The notes beneath the pieces were generated by a model. The model was given only the letters and a program-made list of their open reading frames with translations. It had not been told where the DNA came from and did not search any database. A stretch of 64,000 bases of DNA from Thermoplasmata archaeon (GTDB lineage Archaea; Thermoplasmatota; Thermoplasmata; Thermoplasmatales; Thermoplasmataceae), in assembly GCA_021794355.1 (NCBI GenBank), contig JAJYRA010000025.1, forward strand, positions 1-64,000. The letters are read 5' to 3'. The translations under genes were made by a program, and so were the position numbers. Below, piece after piece: positions 35,313 to 43,659 of this stretch; the stretch's first letter is position 1; each line of letters starts with the position of its first letter.

Positions 35313-36155
35313 TTACCCAAAAAGAATGGTTAGGAGCATCGCCGTAACCATTAGAGCCCCCCCACAGATAGTATAAACAGATAGGGGGATACCAGTCAAT
35401 ATAACTGAAAAAATGGCTGCGAATATGGGTTCAGACACCATGATTATGCTGGCCTTTTCAGGCTTAACGTAAACCAGGGCCTTATTGGTGATGAAATATG
35501 CCACAACCCCTGCAAAAAGTGCTGTGAAAAGGATGGTAAAAATCAGTATAGGTGATGAAAAATTGAAATAAATACTGAATGTGGGTATGGCAATGGTTGA
35601 ATAGATACAGACTGCAACCATCTGGTAGAACGTGAATTTTACGGTGTCCAGTTCTTTATTTCTGGATACATAAATAATCTGCATTGCATAGCCAACTGCA
35701 CATATGAATGTGAGTAGGTCCCCGATCTGCAAAGAAAAATTGCTGACCTCTCCGATTGTAATTATGATAAGACCAAAAAGAGCCAGCATTAGAGCTGAAA
35801 AATCTGATTTGGAAATTCGCATTCTATATAGAAGAAAGGATATGATTGGAACCAGTACGATGTATAACCCAGTTACAAAGCCGGAAATTGCAGGGGTTGT
35901 AAAATATAGCCCCACGGTCTGAAAATAGTAACCAAGAAACAGGTAAAAGCCTGCAATAAAACTTTCCTTTACCCCCGCCATGTTCCTTCTATTCTTAAGG
36001 AAAGGTATCATGATCAGGGAAGATATGAAAAATCTGATGGCAAGAAAAATCACGGGCGACATATATTCCAGAGAAATTTTTATCAGAGGAAATGTGAGCC
36101 CCCATGAGAGGGTCGCTATGATTATTAGGAAAGAATATTTTGTTTCATTCTTCAT
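35313..36155 (-). CDS. EamA/DMT-family transporter
   Basis: About 280 residues with ten transmembrane segments in two EamA repeats; FIIIATLSWGLTFPLIKI begins repeat one and FTALFAGVVAYFITNKAL lies in repeat two. Exports or imports small metabolites; substrate unknown. ATG 36155 (MKNETK) is preferred over the tracked upstream start because it leaves only an 11-nt overlap with the reductase gene. Last gene of the polB-ggr-eamA unit. Confidence 0.85.
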   Translation of the reverse strand: MKNETKYSFLIIIATLSWGLTFPLIKISLEYMSPVIFLAIRFFISSLIMIPFLKNRRNMAGVKESFIAGFYLFLGYYFQTVGLYFTTPAISGFVTGLYIVLVPIISFLLYRMRISKSDFSALMLALFGLIIITIGEVSNFSLQIGDLLTFICAVGYAMQIIYVSRNKELDTVKFTFYQMVAVCIYSTIAIPTFSIYFNFSSPILIFTILFTALFAGVVAYFITNKALVYVKPEKASIIMVSEPIFAAIFSVILTGIPLSVYTICGGALMVTAMLLTILFG

Positions 36156-37311
36156 CGATCTTTTTCCTCGGAAACAGTACATTTCTTATTATGGACGGTC
36201 TGCGCAACATGATGCTAAATACTACCCTTGAAGGATAGTCTATGTCCCCAACAGTGTTGATTATCCTTTTGATTCTTTCTGAAGTGATGGATTGCCCTAT
36301 GCTATTGAAGGAATAATCGGTTATTTTAGCATACATTTTCTGTATTCTATAATCTCTCTTCAATTCCCTTCCAATCTCCCGTTTCCATAGCCTGTTATAG
36401 AGAGATAAAAACTTTCCAGAAAAGTTCTCCCTCTCATATGCCATTTCCATTGCGATGGCCGCCTTTTCTCCAGAAACCATTCCTGTGTATATACCTCCCC
36501 CACTCAGGGGTTTTACTATACCAGCCGCATCCCCAACGAGAAGAGATCTCTCTCCAAAGGGCTTTTTTAAAAAACTTATGGGTATGGGACCTCCCGTTAT
36601 GGAGACCTTGTTTGGTTCAAGGAATTTTTTGTATAGATTCTTGAATTTTTCCCTTGAAAGCCCAAAACCAGCAGTTCCAAGACGAGAGAAATCCCCCGCT
36701 GGTGTCCCCCATGCAAAATATCCCCTACTGTACTGGGAACCCAGATATACATTGACATTATCCTGATCATCCAGTTTTTTTGCACTATCTATCTGATAAG
36801 CTGATACCACTCTGGAGAGCCTCTGATCAGGGAACAGTATCTTCCGGGTAATGCTGTTTGCCCCGTCTGCTCCTATTATGCCATGTGCCCTTATCTCTTT
36901 CAGATTCCCATCGTCCCTGAATGTGACTTTTACATTTTCATCGGACGTTTTTATATCATTAACCCTTGCATTCAGGCGCAATTCAACTCCCCGTGAAATA
37001 GCCATGGCGGCAACATCCTGATCAAAACGATCCCTTTCCAGAACTATGGTTTCCTCCTCCTTTCCAATTTGAATGTGATTTCCATCCGGAAAGAACACGT
37101 TTGCTCCATGTACCCTGTTTACAATGGATTCAGTCTTCACCATAGATACAACCCTTTTAGAAACAAGTCCGGTGCATTCCACGGGTTTCCCAATGGATTG
37201 ATGCTCCTCCAGCTGTACGACGTTGAACCCCTTTGAAGCAAGATGCTGTGAACAGTATGAACCACTGGGCCCGCCTCCCACCACAATAAAGTCGTGCATT
37301 CTATCCCTCAA
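36145..37311 (-). CDS. geranylgeranyl reductase family flavoprotein
   Basis: Saturates the isoprenoid chains of archaeal membrane lipids (digeranylgeranylglycerophospholipid reductase type). FAD-binding FIVVGGGPSGSYCSQHLASKG at the N-terminus, GADGANSITR in the middle and GDAAGIVKPLSGGGIYTG as the second FAD motif. 388 residues is typical. Overlaps polB by 11 nt upstream and eamA by 11 nt downstream. ATG 37299 (MHDFIVV) is a plausible alternative start. A related function on other isoprenoids cannot be excluded. Confidence 0.87.
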   Translation of the reverse strand: MRDRMHDFIVVGGGPSGSYCSQHLASKGFNVVQLEEHQSIGKPVECTGLVSKRVVSMVKTESIVNRVHGANVFFPDGNHIQIGKEEETIVLERDRFDQDVAAMAISRGVELRLNARVNDIKTSDENVKVTFRDDGNLKEIRAHGIIGADGANSITRKILFPDQRLSRVVSAYQIDSAKKLDDQDNVNVYLGSQYSRGYFAWGTPAGDFSRLGTAGFGLSREKFKNLYKKFLEPNKVSITGGPIPISFLKKPFGERSLLVGDAAGIVKPLSGGGIYTGMVSGEKAAIAMEMAYERENFSGKFLSLYNRLWKREIGRELKRDYRIQKMYAKITDYSFNSIGQSITSERIKRIINTVGDIDYPSRVVFSIMLRRPSIIRNVLFPRKKIDEE

Positions 37312-39673
37312 AAAAACTGTCCAGAGTCATATTTTTCCCATTTGCAGCTGTTTTCCTACCTGTTTTAGCTGCCTGTTCTGCAAGTTTAATAGGTTCGTCA
37401 AGACTTTCGAATACCCTATTAACAGTTTCCTCCACCCTTTTTGCATAGTAAACCCAGTCAGGTTCCATGTTAAATCTTTCACCATCAATGAATGGTTCCA
37501 CGTCCTGGGGAGTAACCCTGCTGTTCGTAACTATCCACGATACTTTCATTCCAGGAATGAATCTTTCCCCCATTTCCTGTAACTTTCTGGCAGCCCTCAC
37601 ATTTGCCATGGAATCGGCATTAGCATAGGATGAGGAATCTTTCACAGACCTTGATATTACAAGTTTGCTTATATCAATGCTTTTGTCACCATTGAGCAAT
37701 TTTTCAATTACATCCACTGAGTGTGCCCTAGCGCCGTGTATATCCTTCGTCATGAGGGAATTAAATACCGATTGAAGAAGTTCGCTCTGAAGATCGAAGG
37801 AATCCGTACGTCTTACCTCGTATCCTCTTACGAGCATTTCCCCGGAGTTTTCCTCAGGATATACTATTTTTCCCACATACCTTTTTTTGGCTCCATGGGA
37901 AAAGAACGGATCCATGATTTTTTCAAATTCAATGAGTATGTGAAGCTCTTCAGAAATCTGTTTACTCAATTGGTTCCCCATGGAAATAGCTTCCTGTAAA
38001 TTGCTCTTTCCGGACTCTATAAAAACGCTATCCGTATCACCATATATGACCTTCAATTCTTTCTTCTTTAACTGATCTATGAGGCCCATGATGGTGTTCC
38101 TGGCGAAGGATGTTACAGAACTTCCGAGATCAGGATTTGTGAATCTGTAAAATGCCGATGCCAGAACGCCGTAAAAGGTGTTCATGAGTATTTTTATGGC
38201 ATTCTGAACGCCATCAAGGTATTCTCTCTCTTCACCCTTTGCCATCTTCATCTGTTTTTTTACCTGATCCCTCCTGTTCATTAAGGTCTGAAGCAATTCT
38301 GGAATCAGTCCTTTCTTAACTTCTGGAGCCAGGAACTTTGCTCCCGTTGGAGAAACAATGGTTCCGTTATCACTGAGCGTTGTAAAGCAAATATTATATT
38401 TCATAATGATGGAGGGATACATACTCTTAAAATCCAGCACAATGACCATGTCGTAAAGACCTGCACCAATGGATTCTACGTGTCCTCCTTCAATGGCCCT
38501 GTCTTTCAGTGTTTGACTGGCAGTCATGGGAACGCCTATATTTCTCTGCGTTGCCATTCTGATAAGAAGAGAATCCACATAATTACTGGTACCTCCGTTT
38601 GTCGTATCCTCCAGTGGTAATTTGGTTACGGTGGACATAAACATATTTCTATCAACCACCCTCATTTTTTCCATTATCCTGAGTGTTAAGTCGGCATCCT
38701 TGATGCAATAGTCAACAACCTCCTGAGGACGCTTCCTGTATTCATCCATTATGTTGAGACGATCCACGTCATCCTTTCCCTCATTGAGAAGTTCCATTGC
38801 AACATAATTCAGGGTTTCATGCTTGGGGTGAAGTATTTTTTTAACGTTCCACCACACATCACTTATAATTCTTCCCTTTACCCTCCAGAACTGTCCATTT
38901 ATTCTTCTGGCCTTTGATCCATCCCTTCCAATATCCAGAGTGAGATTGTATCTTTCCATCCTATATTCAATCACGGGAAGATCGTAACCATCTATGTTGT
39001 ACCCTATGAGGATATCCGGATCTTTTTGCAGAATTAGATTATTGAAATTTTCCAGGATTGATTTTTCATCACCCGTTATTGAACCCTTTTCAGTTTCCTT
39101 ATTCCTGTTGCTTCTTATGGAATATCCTATAACAATGATCGTTCCAAAAGTGTCTCCATCTTCTGGAGGAAATGCATTCTCAATATCAAAGCTCAGTACC
39201 CTTACATCCGGTGCAAAATCTTCTACAGTTTTTATATTTTTTAAATCTGATCGAATTACAATATTTGTGTGGTACCCTTCAGAGTCTATACTTTCTTCTC
39301 CTTCCACCTCTATGCAGGCTCCCAGATCTAGATCGTATATGAAACGGTGATGAAAGGGTATATCTGCTGCCATTACAGTGGACACAAAGAGGGATCTCAA
39401 TTCCGGAACCTTGTACGGATGCTTCACATAGATCCTTATGGCCCTTTTCATCTCCCCCTTAACCCATAGTTCTATGTGTTCCAGTCTTTTAAACTCAGGA
39501 TTTTTCTTTATTCCTTCTATTTCCTGTTCCCTTGGTTCAATAACATCGAAGTAAGGATCAAATCCCCCACATAATACGGTAACGGAAGAACCATCTGGAG
39601 TCCTTCCAAAAATTTCAACTGTTGTGTCAGAAGTTCTATAGGATGAGGATATAATTCTCAGCTTGATGATCAT
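37301..39673 (-). CDS. polB: family B DNA polymerase
   Basis: Replicative or repair polymerase with 3'-5' proofreading. Exonuclease motifs: LSFDIENAF, GYNIDGYDLPV and YCIKDADLT. Polymerase motifs: VLDFKSMYPSIIMKYN (A), the KxxxNxxYG-type helix with NAIKILMNTFYGV (B) and YGDTDSVFIE (C). 790 residues, archaeal PolB length. The last residues NMTLDSFFEG resemble a PCNA-interacting PIP box with Asn for Gln. First gene of an overlapping unit with the geranylgeranyl reductase. Confidence 0.96.
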   Translation of the reverse strand: MIIKLRIISSSYRTSDTTVEIFGRTPDGSSVTVLCGGFDPYFDVIEPREQEIEGIKKNPEFKRLEHIELWVKGEMKRAIRIYVKHPYKVPELRSLFVSTVMAADIPFHHRFIYDLDLGACIEVEGEESIDSEGYHTNIVIRSDLKNIKTVEDFAPDVRVLSFDIENAFPPEDGDTFGTIIVIGYSIRSNRNKETEKGSITGDEKSILENFNNLILQKDPDILIGYNIDGYDLPVIEYRMERYNLTLDIGRDGSKARRINGQFWRVKGRIISDVWWNVKKILHPKHETLNYVAMELLNEGKDDVDRLNIMDEYRKRPQEVVDYCIKDADLTLRIMEKMRVVDRNMFMSTVTKLPLEDTTNGGTSNYVDSLLIRMATQRNIGVPMTASQTLKDRAIEGGHVESIGAGLYDMVIVLDFKSMYPSIIMKYNICFTTLSDNGTIVSPTGAKFLAPEVKKGLIPELLQTLMNRRDQVKKQMKMAKGEEREYLDGVQNAIKILMNTFYGVLASAFYRFTNPDLGSSVTSFARNTIMGLIDQLKKKELKVIYGDTDSVFIESGKSNLQEAISMGNQLSKQISEELHILIEFEKIMDPFFSHGAKKRYVGKIVYPEENSGEMLVRGYEVRRTDSFDLQSELLQSVFNSLMTKDIHGARAHSVDVIEKLLNGDKSIDISKLVISRSVKDSSSYANADSMANVRAARKLQEMGERFIPGMKVSWIVTNSRVTPQDVEPFIDGERFNMEPDWVYYAKRVEETVNRVFESLDEPIKLAEQAAKTGRKTAANGKNMTLDSFFEG

Positions 39674-39827
39674 TTATTTATCATGGCTAACATGCTTAAA
39701 ACATATTCTATTTTTCCTTATATGATCGCCTTTTCGACTCTTTAAGAAACAAATTTTTGACATTCACTTTACCGATGCAGATCAGGCTCATAAGCTGAAG
39801 AATGTGTGTCCAAGAATTTCGAGCAAT

Positions 39828-39836
39828 CTTTATATG
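39828..39836 (+). promoter_or_regulatory. TATA box of the riboswitch-controlled transporter
   Basis: CTTTATATG is centred about 25 nt before the first bases of the TPP aptamer, so the transcript probably begins directly with the riboswitch. Confidence 0.5.
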
Positions 39837-39857
39837 TATCAGTGCAATTCGTAATTA

Positions 39858-39940
39858 CAGTTCAGGGGAGCCTTTGGCTGAGAGGATCTGATAGATCGAC
39901 CCTATGAACCTGATCCGGGTAATACCGGCGGAGGGAGAAA
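39858..39940 (+). ncRNA. TPP riboswitch (THI box)
   Basis: All conserved TPP-aptamer blocks appear in order: the GGGGAGCC/GGCTGAGAGG arm that binds the pyrimidine, a short variable stem, GACCC, then GAACCTGATCCGGGTAAT and ACCGGCGGAGGGA forming the pyrophosphate arm. Length about 83 nt. It lies 68 nt before ATG 40008. The coding start carries a strong AGGGGGAG ribosome-binding site, unlike the leaderless genes around, so control of translation initiation is likely. Expression platform not resolved. Confidence 0.95.
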
Positions 39941-40007
39941 TGAAGAAAATAGATGTAAATAGATATAGTAGAATTGTCTGCACTTTGGTTTTTAAGGGGG
40001 AGTCTTT

Positions 40008-41231
40008 ATGAATCGTTATAGGGCATCCCTCCTCCAGTCCACATCCTTTGCCTTCATTTTTTGGGGGATTGTGGGGACCATTGGACCGCTTGCCGCATCC
40101 GGATCGATCATAGGAAATTTGAATCATACAGGAAAGTTGATCTTTCTTCTTATAGGACCCATAGTGGTTCCATTTGGAAACCTTATAATGGGATTTCTAT
40201 CTGACAGGATTGGAAGGCGAAAGGTTTTCATAGTAACCATGTTTTTTTATACTATTGGGATTATAATAGTGAGTCTCAGCTATTCTTTCATACCTCTTCT
40301 CATAGGCCTGATCCTTGCGGAATTTGGTGTTGGAGGGGAGGAACCTTCCTCTCTGGCCCTTGTTGCTGAGGATTTAGATATGGAGAAAAGACCTTTCTGG
40401 CTTACAATTATAACAAACATGGATAACATAGGAAGTGCCCTGATGGCGGGTCTTTTCTTCATCGTTGTAAATGACCTGCAGGACAGGGTTGTTCTTCTGG
40501 TTGGCTCCTTACTATTGGTTATTTTCATATTTGTTTTAAGGAGGACCATACCTGAATCCTATATGTGGCTGAAAGACAGTGGAAGGAACAGTGAATCTCT
40601 TAAGGAAAGGGAGAAAATAGAAATAGAAAAAGAGGGCGAGAGAATTCCAAAGCCCGGGATTGCTTCTTCCTTCATATTTCTGGGAGTTCTTGGAGTGTCC
40701 CAGTATCTCACATTCGGGTTAATGGCCTATGTTCTTGCACCCATTGAGTTTCCAAACAGCTATGAGGACGATCTGATTATTTTTGTCGCTCTCCTTGGAT
40801 CTTCAGTGGCTGGTTTCCTTGCGGCACCACTTATAAGCAGGGGCAGAAAGAGTTATACGCTCTATTCCTTCACACTGGGAACCGTGACAATGTTGATCAT
40901 ATTTCTCATGGTTCCCTATTTATCCGATATGCTCATATTTCTTCCCCTTCTCTTCGCGAATATGTTTATGAGTGAGTTTGCATATGCCTCAAGATCCGTT
41001 CTTGAACCGGAGCTCTATGGAACGAAACACAGATCAACACTCATTGGACTGACCAGGTTGTGGCCCATGATTGCCTACCCTATTTTTACACTCTATTCCA
41101 GTAGCTTGCATCTCTACGACTTTCTTTTATTGAATGTTTTCCTCTGGGCCATAGGGTTTTTTGCCTCAGTATACTGGTATCTCTATGGTCCTGAAACGAG
41201 AAATGCGAGCATAGACTATGTGGTAAACTGA
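40008..41231 (+). CDS. MFS transporter under TPP riboswitch control, probable thiamine or precursor transporter
   Basis: 407 residues, about 12 transmembrane helices, motif A in the first cytoplasmic loop (GFLSDRIGRRKVFIV). The TPP riboswitch in its leader ties it to thiamine supply; MFS carriers regulated by THI elements in Thermoplasma-type archaea were predicted as thiamine transporters (ThiT1/ThiT2 in comparative genomics). Uptake of thiamine, its phosphates or a pyrimidine/thiazole precursor cannot be separated. Strong RBS AGGGGGAG ends about 7 nt before the ATG. Confidence 0.87.
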   Translation: MNRYRASLLQSTSFAFIFWGIVGTIGPLAASGSIIGNLNHTGKLIFLLIGPIVVPFGNLIMGFLSDRIGRRKVFIVTMFFYTIGIIIVSLSYSFIPLLIGLILAEFGVGGEEPSSLALVAEDLDMEKRPFWLTIITNMDNIGSALMAGLFFIVVNDLQDRVVLLVGSLLLVIFIFVLRRTIPESYMWLKDSGRNSESLKEREKIEIEKEGERIPKPGIASSFIFLGVLGVSQYLTFGLMAYVLAPIEFPNSYEDDLIIFVALLGSSVAGFLAAPLISRGRKSYTLYSFTLGTVTMLIIFLMVPYLSDMLIFLPLLFANMFMSEFAYASRSVLEPELYGTKHRSTLIGLTRLWPMIAYPIFTLYSSSLHLYDFLLLNVFLWAIGFFASVYWYLYGPETRNASIDYVVN

Positions 41232-41234
41232 GAA

Positions 41235-41265
41235 CCCTATACATTCATGTAGGGGGAATTCTTTT
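41235..41265 (+). terminator. possible hairpin terminator after the transporter gene
   Basis: CCCTATACATTCATGTAGGG can fold with CCCTA pairing TAGGG and CAT pairing ATG, followed a few bases later by CTTTT. It sits directly after the transporter stop. Archaeal termination often needs only T-runs, so the hairpin may be incidental. Confidence 0.3.
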
Positions 41266-41381
41266 ACTACCATACAGGAATGACGGAAAATAGAAATCTT
41301 TCAATGTTTTATCATATTTAATTATACTGAACAATACAAATTTTATAATAACCGCTTGTAGATTACCATAGGGAGAAGACA

Positions 41382-42551
41382 ATGGCATCGATCGTAGAAA
41401 TGGTGGATAATTATGAAAGGTTTAGAAGGGATGTTCTGAGCCTTCAGGCATCGGAGAATTTTATCTGTTCTCACGTCAAAATGGCTCTTGGAACAGATCT
41501 TGGAGGGCGGTATTCCCATGTAATGCCAGATGGGAGAAATGCCTATGGAGGAACAGATATGATCGAGGGCATTTTTCGTGAATCTGAAAAAAACGTCAAG
41601 ACCCTTTATGGAGCCAAATATGCTGAAATAAGACCCCTGGGAGGCCACATTGCTGCGGAGATAAGTTTACTCAGTACCATAGACAAAAATGATACAATAA
41701 TGGCAATAGGGGAGGAACACGGAGGTTACACGGGATACATGAATGACTATCTTCCTGCGATGCTCAGCTTCAAAACTGAACTGATACCCTTTTCCGATCA
41801 GAAACAGGAGATTGATTATGATGCCCTTGAGAAAAAGGTCCTGGAAATAAAACCAAAAGTCATGGTGCTTGGACAATCCTTTGTGGTTAAGCATTACGAT
41901 CTTGCAAGGGTAAGAGAAATTTGTGACAGGACCGGTTCTAAACTTCTTTATGATGGTTCCCACGTTATGGGCCTCATAGCCGGAAAGAAGTTCCAGCCTG
42001 ATGCCCTGAAGTATTCTGATATTCTCTTTGGCTCGACCCACAAGACCTTCTTTGGTCCACAGGGAGGCATTATACTCACAAACGATCCTGACCTGAATGA
42101 TAGGATCAAAGGTAACGTGGTATGGAAAACAATGGATAATTATCATCCAAACAGGATTGCAGCTCTTGGCATTGCAGCGCAGGACCTCATAACCTTCGGG
42201 GAAAGCTATGCCGGTTGGGTAACCTCCAATTCCTATACCCTTGCAAGAACATTAAACGATTCTGGAATTGCGGTAAATAATAGTCCATGGTATACTGAGA
42301 GCCACCAGATATTGCTATCAAAGGATAACTTTGGTAAATATGGTGACTTTAGAACCATCAGCACCAAACTTGGAAACAATAGGCTAATAGCAGACGCTGA
42401 GGGAAGAATCGGCACGGCTGAAATAACCAGGATCGGGTTAACAGATATGGTTTCCCTGGGAGAGGTTGTTGCAGATGCCATAAAGGGAAAGGATGTGAGA
42501 AGTAGAGTAACAGAAATTTTGAGAAGTACCAACGTTAAATTTTGTAGGTGA
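41382..42551 (+). CDS. glyA: serine hydroxymethyltransferase-like PLP enzyme
   Basis: Interconverts serine and glycine using a folate or tetrahydromethanopterin-type C1 carrier. SHMT-type blocks: LQASENFICS, GRNAYGGTDMIEGIF, HGGYTGY, DGSHVMGLIAG and the PLP lysine in GSTHKTFFGPQGG. Length 389 is a little short and sequence is divergent from bacterial GlyA (for example VMPDGRNAYGG in place of YAEGYPGKRYYGG), so a related SHMT-like activity remains possible. GGGAG sits about 12 nt before the ATG. It heads a run of four genes through TldE. Confidence 0.8.
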   Translation: MASIVEMVDNYERFRRDVLSLQASENFICSHVKMALGTDLGGRYSHVMPDGRNAYGGTDMIEGIFRESEKNVKTLYGAKYAEIRPLGGHIAAEISLLSTIDKNDTIMAIGEEHGGYTGYMNDYLPAMLSFKTELIPFSDQKQEIDYDALEKKVLEIKPKVMVLGQSFVVKHYDLARVREICDRTGSKLLYDGSHVMGLIAGKKFQPDALKYSDILFGSTHKTFFGPQGGIILTNDPDLNDRIKGNVVWKTMDNYHPNRIAALGIAAQDLITFGESYAGWVTSNSYTLARTLNDSGIAVNNSPWYTESHQILLSKDNFGKYGDFRTISTKLGNNRLIADAEGRIGTAEITRIGLTDMVSLGEVVADAIKGKDVRSRVTEILRSTNVKFCR

Positions 42552-42556
42552 TTATA

Positions 42557-43657
42557 ATGAAAAATGTTGAAGAAATAATGACAGTTAAACCATTAACCAT
42601 TGATGAGGAGATGAATGTTTCCCTTGCCCTGAACAGGATGAGAGATAACAATGTGGCCCAACTTCCCGTATTATCAGGGAATAAATATTCAGGCATGATA
42701 AGTTACAAAGACATATTGAGAAGAAAAAGCCTGCACCTGAACTCGAAGATTAAGAACTTCATAGTGAAGGCACCAGAACTGAGGAAAAATGATTCCATTG
42801 AGAAGGCCGTGAATCTGCTAAGGGACAGTGCCCTGGGAGCCCTGCCGGTTGTGGATACGGGTAAGATAATAGGCCTTGTTTCAAGAACAGATGTGATCAA
42901 GAACCTTGGAGAATTCCCGGACATTAAGAATCTTAAGGCTTTTGATCTCATGGACGACGCATACTTCGCGGAACCCGATGAGGAATTGGAACTTGTTATG
43001 GAAAAGGTCAGATCACACGATACGGATTCCATAAATGTTGTGGACAAGAAAGGAAACCTTTTGGGTTTGCTAAGGGTTGGGAATGTAATGGATTACGAAA
43101 TGAAGACCAGGGAAAGAATCAGGAAGGGGGATTTTTCAGGGGAGAAAAACCATCCGGAGATAGAAATAAACTCCCTTATGGATCAGCCTGCCTTCTGTTA
43201 TGAGGACGATGATTTACTTTCCGCATCAGATGCTCTTGTGCAAAATCACCTGCACAGCATAGCTGTATGCGACAAGGGAAGGCGCCTTGTTGGTGTTCTT
43301 ACCATGGATGATATAATCAGTTCCCTCTGGTCAATGGAAAGCACACAGGGAATTTTGATAAATATATCTGGATTGGGAGCGGGTGACACGGACCTTTATT
43401 CTACTATTTATGCCATGGTTGAGAAGTTTACAGATCGTTATTCCAAAATAGAAAACCTCAAGAATGGAACATTTAACATCCATGTTGTAAAACACCACAG
43501 CGAGGAGGGAAAAATCAAGTATTCCGTCAGAACAAGACTCATGGGAAGGAAAATAAATATGAATGCAAGTAACTCAGGATGGAATTTTGGTAAGGTCCTA
43601 TCAGAGATATTTGACACCTACGAATCCAGAACAAAAAGGGAAAGGGTGAAGCATTAG
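42557..43657 (+). CDS. four-CBS-domain protein with an HPF/RaiA-like C-terminal domain
   Basis: Two Bateman modules: CBS 1-2 at about 1-120 (VEEIMTVKPLTI, GLVSRTDVIKNLG) and CBS 3-4 at about 122-255 (AFDLMDDAYFAEPD, GVLTMDDIIS). CBS pairs bind adenosyl nucleotides such as AMP or ATP. The last 105 residues look like the S30AE/HPF fold: MVEKFTDRYSKIENLKNGT, then alternating strands ending KVLSEIFDTYESRTKRERVKH. A nucleotide-sensing ribosome factor is an attractive reading but unproven. ATG 42557 is favoured over the tracked GTG 42548, which overlaps SHMT. Confidence 0.78.
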   Translation: MKNVEEIMTVKPLTIDEEMNVSLALNRMRDNNVAQLPVLSGNKYSGMISYKDILRRKSLHLNSKIKNFIVKAPELRKNDSIEKAVNLLRDSALGALPVVDTGKIIGLVSRTDVIKNLGEFPDIKNLKAFDLMDDAYFAEPDEELELVMEKVRSHDTDSINVVDKKGNLLGLLRVGNVMDYEMKTRERIRKGDFSGEKNHPEIEINSLMDQPAFCYEDDDLLSASDALVQNHLHSIAVCDKGRRLVGVLTMDDIISSLWSMESTQGILINISGLGAGDTDLYSTIYAMVEKFTDRYSKIENLKNGTFNIHVVKHHSEEGKIKYSVRTRLMGRKINMNASNSGWNFGKVLSEIFDTYESRTKRERVKH

Positions 43658-43659
43658 AA

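Noticed and set aside
39855-40127. 90-aa minus-strand ORF over the riboswitch
   Set aside because: Antisense to the TPP aptamer and the transporter start; sequence is explained by the conserved RNA.
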